Assembly (NCBI GenBank): GCA_022574595.1
Contig: JACZRS010000003.1
Location: 62,001-126,000 of the forward strand
From: Planctomycetota bacterium
Lineage (GTDB): Bacteria; Planctomycetota; Phycisphaerae; Phycisphaerales; SM1A02
Length of the DNA: 64,000 bases
Direction: 5' to 3'
Program-made: the position numbers and the translations under genes
Shown: piece after piece, positions 42,915 through 51,704 of the stretch
Layout of the letters: every line of letters begins with the position of its first letter
How positions within the stretch are numbered: position 1 is the stretch's first letter
Notes under the pieces: generated by a model
What the model was told of the DNA's origin: nothing
Databases searched by the model: none
The model's input: only the letters and a program-made list of their open reading frames with translations

Positions 42915-45080
42915 ATGTTGATTAATAGGCGAATTAGTTCTCTCTGCGTAATCGTGAGTGTGTGCACTGTGACTCTTATCAACTCTGCTATTTGGGGGCA
43001 GTGTGAGCTTGACAAGCTCCTAGCCTCCGACGGCGCGGTGGGCGACTTTTTCGGCCGGTCCGTCTCGATCAGCGGCACCCTCGGAAATGAAATCGCCATC
43101 ATCGGGGTATTTTTGGACGACGACAACGGTTCGAACTCCGGCTCGGCGTACATATATCGCTTCAATGGAGTGAGCTGGGACGAGGAGGAAAAACTCACAG
43201 CGTCCGATGGCGCGGCGGACTACCACTTCGGCCATGCCGTCTCCATAAGTGGCGCTCTCGGAAATGAAGTTGCCATCGTCGGCACGCTCCCGGACGATGA
43301 GAAAGTCGCTGACCCCGGCTCGGCGTATATCTATCGCTTCAATCCAGACACGTTAGTATGGGATGAGGAGCAGAAACTCACCGCCTTAGACGGCGCGCTG
43401 GCTGATTTCTTCGGCGTTTCCGTTTCGATCAACGGCGACGTCGCCATCATCGGGGCGTCGGATGACGACGACAACGGCCATGGCTCAGGCTCGGCGTACA
43501 TCTTCCGATTCGATCCCCTCATGCTGGAATGGTTCCAGGAAGCAAAGCTCACAGCCTCCGACGGCGCGGCACTCGACGATTTCGGCGAGTCCGTTTCGAT
43601 AAGTGGCACCCCCGGAAATGAAGTCGCAATCGTCGGAGCGAAGGGTGACGACGACAACGGCTTAGGCTCCGGCTCGGCGTATGTGTTCGTAGAGCCAGTC
43701 GGCGGCTGGATGAACATGACCCAGACCGCCAAGCTCACCGCCTCCGACGGCGCAGCGGACGACCGCTTCGGCCAGTCCGTCTCGATCAGCGGCACCCCCG
43801 GAAATGAAGTCGCCATCGTCGGGGCGCATGGGGACGACGACAACGGTGATGCCTCCGGCTCGGCGTTTGTGTTCGAAGAGCCGGTCGGCGGCTGGGTGAA
43901 CATGACTCAAACCACCAAGCTCCATGCCTCCGACGCCACAGCGGGCGACCAGTTCGGCAAATCCGTCTCGATCAGCAGCACCCCCGGTAATGAAGTTGCT
44001 ATCGTAGGAGCACATCTGAACGACGACAGCGGCAGTGGCTCTGGTTCGGCGTACATCTACCGCTTTAATGGCGTGACTTGGGACGAGGAGCAGAAACTCC
44101 TCGCCTCCGACGGCGCCGACGGCGACCTTTTCGGCTTTTTCGTCTCGATAGGCGGCGCCTCCGGGAATGAACTCGCCATTGTCGGGGCGTATGCGGACGA
44201 TGACAACGGCAATGCCTCCGGCTCGGCCTATGTGTTCGAACTCGAAATCCCGCCGTTCGACGACTGCAACAGCAACGGCGTACCCGATAACTGCGACATC
44301 ACTATCAACGGCGATTGCAATGCTAACGGCATCCCCGATGACTGCGACATCGACAGCGGTTTCAGTCTTGATTGCAACGGCAACGGCGTACCGGACGACT
44401 GCGACATCGCCGACGGTACAAGCCCTGACAGCAACGGCAATCTCATCCCTGATGATTGCGAGTTCACATCGCGACTCTATAGTCTCAGCGGACCTGGTAA
44501 CGGTATCGGGTGGTCGTGGTGTGTGAGCTCTCCGAGCCTTGGCACGGTCTGCTGTTTGTTCGAGACGGGGGTGGTGGGCACTACACTGGCTGTGGCGCAG
44601 CACTTTGCAGATAGCATCAATGCCGCCCCGGTGCCTGAAATCCAACTATTCGCCGCCGCCATCGAGGATTTGGGCACAACGTACCTGCATGTGCGTGTGA
44701 ACTTCTTGGCCGAGCCCGAACTCTGCGTCGGGCTGTTCGGCGGCCCTACAGATTGCTGTCCCACGTTTCGGATCAACGACTGTGCATTCAACCCCATGAT
44801 GCAGGAAGAGCCCATCTCGCCGCTGGACTGTAACGGCAACGGCCAAAGCGACACCATTGACATAATCTTCGGCATCAGCCTCGATCTCAACAACAACGGC
44901 ATCCCCGACGAATGCGAATGCCCGTGGGATCTTGATGGCAGTGGTTCCGTCGGCACAAGTGATCTGCTTGAACTCTTTGCTCAATGGGGTACAGATGGCC
45001 CAGCCGATTTCGATGAAAGTGGCGCTGTAGGCACAAACGATCTGCTAATCCTATTCGCCAATTGGGGGCCGTGTGAATAA
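42915..45080 (+). CDS. FG-GAP seven-bladed propeller surface protein with dockerin-like tail
   Basis: About 721 residues from the ATG at 42915 (AGGAG 8 bases upstream); the ORF opening at 42792 has no leader. A signal peptide (about 8-32, VTLINSAIWGQC) is followed by seven FG-GAP repeats of about 57-62 residues (KLTASDGAxxDxFGxSVSI, GNEVAIVGAxxDDDNG, GSAYIYRF), enough for one integrin-like beta-propeller. Next come four calcium-loop repeats (DCNGNGVPDDCDI), a cysteine-rich domain of unknown kind (about 565-660), and dockerin-like repeats (DLDGSGSVGTSDLLELFAQW, FDESGAVGTNDLLILFANW). The gene is visibly more GC-rich than its surroundings. Probably adhesion or cell-surface display. Confidence 0.88.
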   Translation: MLINRRISSLCVIVSVCTVTLINSAIWGQCELDKLLASDGAVGDFFGRSVSISGTLGNEIAIIGVFLDDDNGSNSGSAYIYRFNGVSWDEEEKLTASDGAADYHFGHAVSISGALGNEVAIVGTLPDDEKVADPGSAYIYRFNPDTLVWDEEQKLTALDGALADFFGVSVSINGDVAIIGASDDDDNGHGSGSAYIFRFDPLMLEWFQEAKLTASDGAALDDFGESVSISGTPGNEVAIVGAKGDDDNGLGSGSAYVFVEPVGGWMNMTQTAKLTASDGAADDRFGQSVSISGTPGNEVAIVGAHGDDDNGDASGSAFVFEEPVGGWVNMTQTTKLHASDATAGDQFGKSVSISSTPGNEVAIVGAHLNDDSGSGSGSAYIYRFNGVTWDEEQKLLASDGADGDLFGFFVSIGGASGNELAIVGAYADDDNGNASGSAYVFELEIPPFDDCNSNGVPDNCDITINGDCNANGIPDDCDIDSGFSLDCNGNGVPDDCDIADGTSPDSNGNLIPDDCEFTSRLYSLSGPGNGIGWSWCVSSPSLGTVCCLFETGVVGTTLAVAQHFADSINAAPVPEIQLFAAAIEDLGTTYLHVRVNFLAEPELCVGLFGGPTDCCPTFRINDCAFNPMMQEEPISPLDCNGNGQSDTIDIIFGISLDLNNNGIPDECECPWDLDGSGSVGTSDLLELFAQWGTDGPADFDESGAVGTNDLLILFANWGPCE
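43009..44250 (+). repeat. Seven tandem ~175-190 base repeats encoding FG-GAP blades
   Basis: Direct repeats within the FG-GAP gene, beginning near 43009, 43192, 43371, 43545, 43728, 43914 and 44088. They share segments such as GCCTCCGACGGCGC and GGAAATGAAGTCGC at high identity, which points to recent duplication or homogenisation. Copy 3 lacks the 'SGTPGNE' turn. Confidence 0.8.
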
Positions 45081-45090
45081 GAAATCGACG

Positions 45091-45112
45091 CCCATGGATC
45101 TCAATCCGTGAG
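45091..45112 (+). terminator. Hairpin after FG-GAP gene, related to the mutL terminator
   Basis: CCCATGGAT-ctca-ATCCGTGAG follows the stop by 10 bases and is trailed by TTCTTCTT. It differs from the 1316-1339 hairpin at only a few positions. The stem here is weaker (mismatched base), so termination is uncertain. Confidence 0.45.
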
Positions 45113-45281
45113 TTCTTCTTAATAAGGCTCTCGCAAGAGTTTGCAAGCCATTGAGCCTCGATCGGCCAAGCCAGGTCGATTGTCGATGGCTGCTTATTCC
45201 TGTTATGGATACGTGAAGCTGATTTACAATTTCATATCCGGACAGTAAACGATCCGGCCGTGTGATGGTACAATCTCGACC

Positions 45282-46751
45282 ATGAATAAAAACATATTCC
45301 TCTTCTTTGTCGTCTGCATCGGAAACGCAAACTTATCTCTCGCGCAAAATTCCGATTCGACGGCCCCCAACATCGTCATAATCTTCACCGATGATCAAGG
45401 GTACGCAGATGTTGGTGTGTACGGTGCCAAGGGTTTCAACACGCCGAATCTTGACCAGATGGCAACTGATGGAATTCGTTTTACGGATTTCTATGTTGCG
45501 CAGCCAGTTTGTTCAGCTTCAAGGACGGCACTCCTTACCGGTTGCTATCCGAATCGCTTGGGTATTACGGGAGCTCTGGGCCCTAATGCCAAGCACGGGC
45601 TCCACGCCGACGAAACCACTTTGGCCGAGCTTTGTAAATCAAAGGGATATGCCACTGCCATCTACGGTAAATGGCATCTTGGCAATCGCAAGCCCTTCCT
45701 GCCAACTCGCCATGGATTCGATAATTTCTATGGCATTCCATACTCCAACGATATGTGGCCGCTTCATCCCGACCTTGTTAAACTTCCGGACGCTGCTGCC
45801 AAACGTAAGCGAGGTTATCCTAACTTGCCTATCTACGAAGATGACAGCATTGTTGACTCGGAAGTTACGCACGAAGATCAAAGACAATTTACTACTACAT
45901 TTACCCAAAGAGCCGTGGCATTTATTGATGCCAACAAGGACCAAAGGTTCTTCCTGTACTTGCCGCACCCAATGCCCCATGTGCCGCTTCATGTTTCGAA
46001 CAAATTTCAAGGCAAGACGGAGCAAGGACTCTATGGCGATGTAATAAGCGAGATCGATTGGTCTGTGGGTCAAATTCTCCAAGCTCTCAAGCGTAACGGT
46101 CTCGAAGAGAACACGCTCGTCATCTTCATGTCGGATAACGGACCTTGGCTGAGTTATGGTGATCATGGCGGCTCGACCGGGCCATTACGCGAAGGCAAGG
46201 GAACAACATTCGAAGGTGGAGTGCGCGTGCCTTGTATAATGCGCTGGGTAGGCAAGATCCCTCCTGGTTCAATTTGTCGTGAGCCGATGATGACCATCGA
46301 TTTGTTTCCCACAATTGCAAAGTTCATCGGTGCGGAATTGCCGCAGAACAAGATTGATGGCCGAGACGCCAGCGCTTTAGTTTTAGCGACTCCAAATGCA
46401 ACATCCCCACAGCAAGCGTATTATTTTTACTATCATCGCAATGATCTCCAAGCAATTCGTAGCGGTCGATGGAAACTTCACTTCCCTCACAAGTATCGTT
46501 CGATGGATGGTCGAGAACTCGGGTCGGGCGGAACGCCTGGGAAATACGACAACAACCGTAAAACTGGTCTGGAACTTTACGATTTGATTGCAGATATTGG
46601 GGAGCGGCGCAATGTTGCTGAAGCTCATCCGGAGGTAGTAAAAAAACTGACAGAGCTTGCCGACGCCATGCGCCATGATCTCGGTGATAACCTGACAAAT
46701 ATCAAGCCAACTGGAAATAGAAAACCGGGAAGGATTGACAATGATCAATGA
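45282..46751 (+). CDS. Sulfatase (arylsulfatase family)
   Basis: A 489-residue exported sulfatase. A signal peptide (about 1-22, NLSLAQN) precedes the alkaline-phosphatase-like fold. The formylglycine site is CSASR (Cys77) in QPVCSASRTALLTG. Metal and substrate residues appear in IIFTDDQGYADVG, YGKWHLG and FMSDNGPWLSYGDHGG. It removes sulfate from carbohydrate esters. It needs an active FGE, and the SUMF1-like protein at 21581 is unlikely to supply it. It converges with the sulfatase at 46760, their ends 8 bases apart. Confidence 0.95.
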   Translation: MNKNIFLFFVVCIGNANLSLAQNSDSTAPNIVIIFTDDQGYADVGVYGAKGFNTPNLDQMATDGIRFTDFYVAQPVCSASRTALLTGCYPNRLGITGALGPNAKHGLHADETTLAELCKSKGYATAIYGKWHLGNRKPFLPTRHGFDNFYGIPYSNDMWPLHPDLVKLPDAAAKRKRGYPNLPIYEDDSIVDSEVTHEDQRQFTTTFTQRAVAFIDANKDQRFFLYLPHPMPHVPLHVSNKFQGKTEQGLYGDVISEIDWSVGQILQALKRNGLEENTLVIFMSDNGPWLSYGDHGGSTGPLREGKGTTFEGGVRVPCIMRWVGKIPPGSICREPMMTIDLFPTIAKFIGAELPQNKIDGRDASALVLATPNATSPQQAYYFYYHRNDLQAIRSGRWKLHFPHKYRSMDGRELGSGGTPGKYDNNRKTGLELYDLIADIGERRNVAEAHPEVVKKLTELADAMRHDLGDNLTNIKPTGNRKPGRIDNDQ

Positions 46752-46759
46752 TCATCAAT

Positions 46760-48304
46760 CTACTTCTTAGTTCTGGCTACCGGCCTGGTATCAACAGGCA
46801 CATCGTAAAGCTTGCGCAGGCGTTGCAATTCCTGCATCAATCGCCCAATAGTTTGTGCGTGCTTTGGATTATCAAAAGCGTTATTCATTTCCATTGGATC
46901 ATCTTCAAGATCATAAAATTCCCATTCATCGATATTGTAAAAGTGAATGAGTTTGTAGCGTTGATCGCGCACTCCGTAATGCCGCCGAACGCTGTGAACT
47001 GCAGGGAATTCGTAATAATGATAATAAAAACTTGTGCGCCAATCCGCAGGTGTATCACCCGCTAGTACGGGCTTGAGGCTCTTTCCCTGCATAGCATTTG
47101 GTGCATCGATACTCGCAATATCAAGAAATGTTTCCGCGAAGTCGAGGTTGGAAACTATTGCGTGGTTTCGTGAACCAGGTTTAGTCACACCGGGCCAGCG
47201 AACGATCAGTGGTGTACGCAACGATGGTTCATATATCCAGCGTTTATCAAACCAGCCATGTTCACCCAGATAAAAACCTTGATCTGATGAGTAGATTACA
47301 ATGGTGTTGGATGCCAAACCTGATTCATCAAGATAGTCCAGCACTCGGCCGATGTTGTCATCCAGTGACGCTACGCAGCGCAAATAGTCCTTGAGATATC
47401 GCTGATACTTCCACCTAACGAGATCCCTGCCTGTTAACTGCGCCTTTTCAAACGCTTCGTTCTTAGGATCATAAGCAGCATGCCAGCGTTGCAACTGTTC
47501 ATCAGTCAGATTGCGTGGCGGTTGAAATTTCAGATCGTAATTCGTAAGTGTGTTGGCAATTGTCATGTCTTGTGTTCTAGCAGCCGAGCCGCGCGTTGCG
47601 TAATCATCAAATAGCGATGGCGGCTCAGGTATTGTCACATCATCATACATATTGAAATGTTCCGGACTCGGCTGCCAACTGCGATGCGGGGCTTTGTGCT
47701 GGAACATGAGCATAAACGGCTTGCTTTCATCGCGACCACTCTTTAGCCAATCGAGAGCAAGATCAGTGATAATGTTGGTGGTATATCCAGTGCGCTTCAC
47801 GCGCTCGCCATTATTTATCATTGGCGGGTTGTAGTACGGCCCTTGTCCCACAAGAATATCCCAATAATCAAAGCCGGTGGGATCGCTTCCCAGATGCCAC
47901 TTGCCGATGATTGCGGTTTGATAACCGGCAATTTGAAGTAGCTTGGGGAATGTTTGCTGCGAACCGTCAAATTTTAAACCGTTTCGATAAAAGCCGTTGA
48001 TGTGGCTGTATTTGCCGGTCAATATAACCGCACGACTCGGCCCGCAGATTGAGTTTGTGACGAAACAATTCTCAAACAACATGCCTCCGGAAGCGAGTCG
48101 ATCAATATTCGGCGTCTTGTTGATGACCGAGCCATAAGCACTAATCGCTTGATAAGCATGATCATCCGCGAATATGAAAACAATGTTGGGGCGACTGATT
48201 GGCTGTTGCGGGGCTTGAGCGAAAACTGAATTTGGCGCCATCATTGCAGCCGCAATCCACAAGCCGGAGAATTTGTTAATGATTCTTTGAGTTATTGAGA
48301 TCAA
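46760..48304 (-). CDS. Sulfatase, probable TTG start
   Basis: 514 residues from a TTG at 48304. No ATG gives a leader; AAGGA lies 8 bases before this TTG and it yields a clean signal peptide ([12 protein letters not shown]...APNSVFAQ). The formylglycine site is CGPSR (Cys87, in [14 protein letters not shown]), with [24 protein letters not shown] and [18 protein letters not shown]. The last part resembles choline- or heparan-type sulfatases (S1 subfamilies with ...[16 protein letters not shown]). It acts on exported sulfated glycans. The upstream region is rich in repeats. Confidence 0.93.
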   Translation of the reverse strand: MISITQRIINKFSGLWIAAAMMAPNSVFAQAPQQPISRPNIVFIFADDHAYQAISAYGSVINKTPNIDRLASGGMLFENCFVTNSICGPSRAVILTGKYSHINGFYRNGLKFDGSQQTFPKLLQIAGYQTAIIGKWHLGSDPTGFDYWDILVGQGPYYNPPMINNGERVKRTGYTTNIITDLALDWLKSGRDESKPFMLMFQHKAPHRSWQPSPEHFNMYDDVTIPEPPSLFDDYATRGSAARTQDMTIANTLTNYDLKFQPPRNLTDEQLQRWHAAYDPKNEAFEKAQLTGRDLVRWKYQRYLKDYLRCVASLDDNIGRVLDYLDESGLASNTIVIYSSDQGFYLGEHGWFDKRWIYEPSLRTPLIVRWPGVTKPGSRNHAIVSNLDFAETFLDIASIDAPNAMQGKSLKPVLAGDTPADWRTSFYYHYYEFPAVHSVRRHYGVRDQRYKLIHFYNIDEWEFYDLEDDPMEMNNAFDNPKHAQTIGRLMQELQRLRKLYDVPVDTRPVARTKK

Positions 48305-48377
48305 TGGTGAGATCCTTGTAGGAAAATTGTAAAGCAAGCTTGGGTTTGGTAATCGCAATTGTAGCCAAGAGTCCTGA

Positions 48378-48455
48378 GTGTAAAGCCGCGACCGTTGGTC
48401 GCGTCCAAGTGGTGTAAAGCCGCGAGCGTTTCCATTGGCCGTGGTCGCGTCTTGG
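48378..48455. repeat. Direct repeat with CGCGACC hairpin (REP-like)
   Basis: GTGTAAAGCCGCGACCGTT (about 48379-48396) recurs as GTGTAAAGCCGCGAGCGTT (about 48413-48430). The first copy forms the perfect hairpin CGCGACC-gtt-GGTCGCG (48387-48403). The second has a longer arm: CGCGAGCGTTTCCATTGG then CCGTGGTCGCG. These look like REP-type extragenic elements. Confidence 0.6.
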
Positions 48456-48512
48456 GACAGTAAAAAGATTTTTCACAAATTTCAAATTTTTCCATTTCCG
48501 CGTCTTTCAGAG

Positions 48513-48732
48513 GCGCACGTTTGCGCGCACAGAAGTGAGCGCACTTTTCAGGGGGTGTTAGTTTGCGCGCGCATACGTGCTTGTTTTGTTTTGATAATCC
48601 TTCATTGCGCTTAATAAGGGGTGTTTTTGGTGATGTTGGGAAATTAGTAATCATGGTCGGTAATTCACAAAAAAGTGTCCCTCCCTACTTGGCTGAACAC
48701 GCACGTTTGCGCGCGCATAAGTGCATGTTTTG
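48513..48732. repeat. Three irregular GCGC-rich repeats
   Basis: Copies B (48561-48588) and C (48705-48732) share 26 of 28 bases around GTTTGCGCGCGCATA; copy A (about 48513-48546) is a diverged version with CACGTTTGCGCGCACA. Each contains a short GCAC...GTGC inverted pair. Spacing is irregular (about 50 and 145 bases). Function unknown: binding sites, iteron-like, or Z-DNA-prone. Confidence 0.6.
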
Positions 48733-48964
48733 AGGAATGTCCAATTATCAAAACGTCAAATCGTCAAAAAGTAGATTTATTCAGCCATCATATTTGACAC
48801 ATTGATGCCATCTTAACTATTGCTTGATCCCAAATGACAAGTTGCCAGGAAGCCACACATGTTATTTGGGCTAGTATGTCACCGTACGCTGAAGCCAAGC
48901 ATATGTTATAAGCTCTCCACCGAGTATTTAGAAGTACAACTGGGCTGAGAGCAAGGAATGTGTT

Positions 48965-50011
48965 ATGTCAGATATCAGTTTTCTATACCGAATAAACCTG
49001 AAAACAGGCAACATTTCACCTCTTATTTCTTGCAGCGCAGCAGATCTAAGAGTGAAAGAGAAGCAGATAGAGAAATGGATTACCCTTAATCCAAGCCTGC
49101 TCTTTACAGATGCCGGTTCTGTCATGGTTATCGCTCAAGAGCTTTCAGGTGAATTACTGGCTGACCTCCTTGCAGTTGATAGTCAGGGGAACCTGATAAT
49201 TATCGAGATCAAGCGACATTGGAGCGATCGTAAAACAGCAGGTCAGATCTTGGACTATGCTGCGAGATTATCGAAATGGGACTATGAAGCATTCAACAAT
49301 CGTTGGAAATTACACAAAGGCGAGCAGGCTGGTGACTTATTGAAGAGCTTTAGAAACTTCGTGGAAAACCCTAGCTTTAGTGAAGAAGATTTCCTTAAAA
49401 CAAAGCGGCTTTTCATACTCGCCTCGCATGCAGATGAAGGACTAAAGCGAATCATAATATGGCTAAGAGACGAGTACAATGTTCCTATTGACTTTGTACC
49501 GTTCACATTCTTCGAAGATGGAGACGATGTATTTCTGCATATGGACAAGATAGATGTGCAGCCGATTCCCAAGACGATTAAATTTGATGGCGATTGGTTC
49601 TTCAACACTAATGAAACACATTCTACCGGTGCATGGAAGAACATGATCGAGCGTGGTGTGATAGCCGCTTATGGATATGGAGAGGCAACCACCAAGATGA
49701 AAATGGATATGCCAGCAACTGGAAATCGTGTATTCGTTTATGTGAACAGGAAGGGAATCATTGCCGCAGGAAATATTACAGAGGAGATTTCGGAACAGGG
49801 ATTAGGAATGTTTAACAAAGACACAAATGGTGATGAGTATCATCGCGCAGTCGATTGGATAACCAAGGTTCCAGTAGAGAAGGCCATCAGTTCAGCAGAA
49901 GTATCAAAATTAGGCTACAACATGCCTGTTCGTTGCACGATTGGACAATGGAATGATTCCAAGATTGCGGAATTGGTTGTGAGTGAACTAAAGAAACGAG
50001 AGAAGAAATAA
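48965..50011 (+). CDS. NucS/PD-(D/E)XK-type endonuclease-like protein
   Basis: A 348-residue soluble protein; AAGGA lies 8 bases before its ATG. Residues of about 65-105 show a PD-(D/E)XK core: LLADLLAVDSQGN then LIIIEIKRHWSDRKT, the D...E-x-K pattern of NucS/DUF91-type nucleases. N-terminal region about 1-60 (EKQIEKWITLNPSLLF) is also NucS-like. The C-terminal third has RVFVYVNRKGIIAAGNI, a small beta module often joined to such nucleases. Target unknown: mismatch or branched DNA repair, or defence. It is isolated, with no methyltransferase or partner beside it, in a repeat-rich gap that suggests horizontal arrival. Confidence 0.75.
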   Translation: MSDISFLYRINLKTGNISPLISCSAADLRVKEKQIEKWITLNPSLLFTDAGSVMVIAQELSGELLADLLAVDSQGNLIIIEIKRHWSDRKTAGQILDYAARLSKWDYEAFNNRWKLHKGEQAGDLLKSFRNFVENPSFSEEDFLKTKRLFILASHADEGLKRIIIWLRDEYNVPIDFVPFTFFEDGDDVFLHMDKIDVQPIPKTIKFDGDWFFNTNETHSTGAWKNMIERGVIAAYGYGEATTKMKMDMPATGNRVFVYVNRKGIIAAGNITEEISEQGLGMFNKDTNGDEYHRAVDWITKVPVEKAISSAEVSKLGYNMPVRCTIGQWNDSKIAELVVSELKKREKK

Positions 50012-50239
50012 GCGGAAGATAAGAAAAGGTGAAAGGAAGAATTGTTATGGCTCAAGTGTTGACACTCTGCGTAACGACCTTGCGCTAGCGCTAATTCAAC
50101 TTCCTAATGCTTCCACACTCGATGTATCGCAATCCGATATATCTGGTTACAATATAAAGAGTATTGCTGCTTATTAGTTATATATAGCATAGTTGTTTTA
50201 TGCGTTAATTGTTTGACTGCTTAAGTCGTGCTACCTATT

Positions 50240-51700
50240 TCACTTATCTTTATATGTGTCGTTCTTTTGTGGAAGCTTAGCGGCGGTTTCTACCAGTAAT
50301 TCATCGAGGCGTTGGCTTAGCTCGGCTACCTTGTCTGGAAATTGTGATGCGAGGTCGGTTGTTTCGGATAGATCGTTATCTAGATTGTACAGTTCTTCAT
50401 TACCTGTTTCGTACCAGCGTATGAGTTTCCACGGGCCTTTGCGCAATATGGAATAGGGGGTTAGCTTGCCACCCCACCAATAATGAGGAAAGTGCCAGAA
50501 TAGTTCATCGCGATCTAGCGACCCAGTTTGTTGTAATAGTGGCATCAAGCTTTTGCCGTCGATTGGGCGGTCGTTGGGAATTGCAGTCGAAGTGGCTTCG
50601 GCAATTGTAGGCAATAGATCAATAGTTAAGATCGGCACATGGCAGATGGTTGCGGGTTTAATGTGTCCCGGCCAACTTACTATGAACGGTTCGCGTATAC
50701 CACCTTCGTAGGGTCGGCCTTTACCGCTGCGCAATGGGCGGTTGTCGGTAGCGCGAAAATGGGTCGCGCCGCCGTTATCGCTGGTGTAGATGATAAGTGT
50801 ATTGTCGGTGAGTTTGTGTTTGTCCAGTTCTGCGAGGATCGAGCCCAACGCATCATCGACGCTTTCAACCATCGCTGCATACGGTGGAAAATTCTGACCA
50901 TCATTAGGCGGGGCTGTTTTGTTTTCATACTTATCTATAAGGTCGGTTTTGGCCTTGATGGGCGAATGCACCGCGTAATGACAGAGATAAAGAAAGAACG
51001 GCTTGTCCTTATTTCTGCGGATGAAGCCGACGGCTTCAGCAGCTTCCCGATCAGTTAAGTACTCTCCGGTCTTTCGGGGCTTTAGATTTGGAAAAGTGGT
51101 GGCTTGGTGTTTGGGTAGATAGGGATCGAAGTAGTCAGGCGGATGTCCGAAGTCACAACCGCCGGCGTTGAAATCGAATCCCTGATCTTCCGGAAACCAA
51201 CCTTCTGGCCCGAGATGCCATTTGCCTACAAATCCCGTAGCATATCCTCGCTGCTTTAATAATTCAGCAATGGTTATTTCATCGTGCTCCATCCAGCGTG
51301 GATTGGTTGGCGTATGGAGTTTGCGCTTAGGGTTAATGGCATACTCAGGTGCTGAGCGAACTTGATCCTCAGTCCAATCCTGACCTGCTAGCGGTCGAAT
51401 CCAGTCAGTGATGCCTAGCCTTGTCGGGTAGCGACCTGTGAGTATTGATACTCGTGTGGGCGAGCAAACAGCAGAGGCAGCGTAAGCGTTAGTAAAGCGC
51501 ATGCCACCAGCGGCAAGACGGTCGATGTTTGGCGTTTCGTAATACACACTTCCATAACAACCAACATCAGCATAACCCATGTCATCGACTAAGATGATGA
51601 TCACATTTGGAGGAGTTGTCTGCGGTTGAGACTGCGCATCAGCTTCGGCATCGAATATTCCAAGCACAACAAATATGACAATTAACGTTCGCAAAGCCAT
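50240..51700 (-). CDS. Sulfatase (arylsulfatase family)
   Basis: A 486-residue exported sulfatase. A signal peptide (about 1-22, EADAQS) leads to NVIIILVDDMGYADVGCYG, the formylglycine site CSPTR (Cys79 in SAVCSPTRVSILTG), GFVGKWHLGPEG and IIYTSDNGGATHF. C-terminal charged tail (LPQKNDTYKDK). It ends close to an AT-rich 230-base gap that shows no gene. The esterase gene upstream ends only 4 bases before its start, so the two are an operon that likely removes sulfate and ester groups from one glycan. Confidence 0.95.
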   Translation of the reverse strand: MALRTLIVIFVVLGIFDAEADAQSQPQTTPPNVIIILVDDMGYADVGCYGSVYYETPNIDRLAAGGMRFTNAYAASAVCSPTRVSILTGRYPTRLGITDWIRPLAGQDWTEDQVRSAPEYAINPKRKLHTPTNPRWMEHDEITIAELLKQRGYATGFVGKWHLGPEGWFPEDQGFDFNAGGCDFGHPPDYFDPYLPKHQATTFPNLKPRKTGEYLTDREAAEAVGFIRRNKDKPFFLYLCHYAVHSPIKAKTDLIDKYENKTAPPNDGQNFPPYAAMVESVDDALGSILAELDKHKLTDNTLIIYTSDNGGATHFRATDNRPLRSGKGRPYEGGIREPFIVSWPGHIKPATICHVPILTIDLLPTIAEATSTAIPNDRPIDGKSLMPLLQQTGSLDRDELFWHFPHYWWGGKLTPYSILRKGPWKLIRWYETGNEELYNLDNDLSETTDLASQFPDKVAELSQRLDELLVETAAKLPQKNDTYKDK

Positions 51701-51704
51701 AGCG

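Larger units (their letters stand above)
48305..48964. other. Repeat-rich intergenic region
   Basis: About 660 bases with no credible gene. It contains a direct repeat with a CGCGACCgttGGTCGCG hairpin (48378-48430) and a set of GCGC-rich repeats (48513-48732), both listed separately. The rest (48733-48948) is AT-rich, and AAGGA before the next ATG marks the next gene's start. Confidence 0.65.

Noticed and set aside
43331-44645. Long minus-strand ORFs opposite the FG-GAP gene
   Set aside because: They mirror the repeated, GC-rich plus-strand coding sequence; the translated 'repeats' have no family features, and the plus frame has a signal peptide and dockerin-like tail.
48513-48732. CRISPR array
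   Set aside because: Only three repeats, irregular spacing (about 50 and 145 bases), one copy strongly diverged, and no cas genes.
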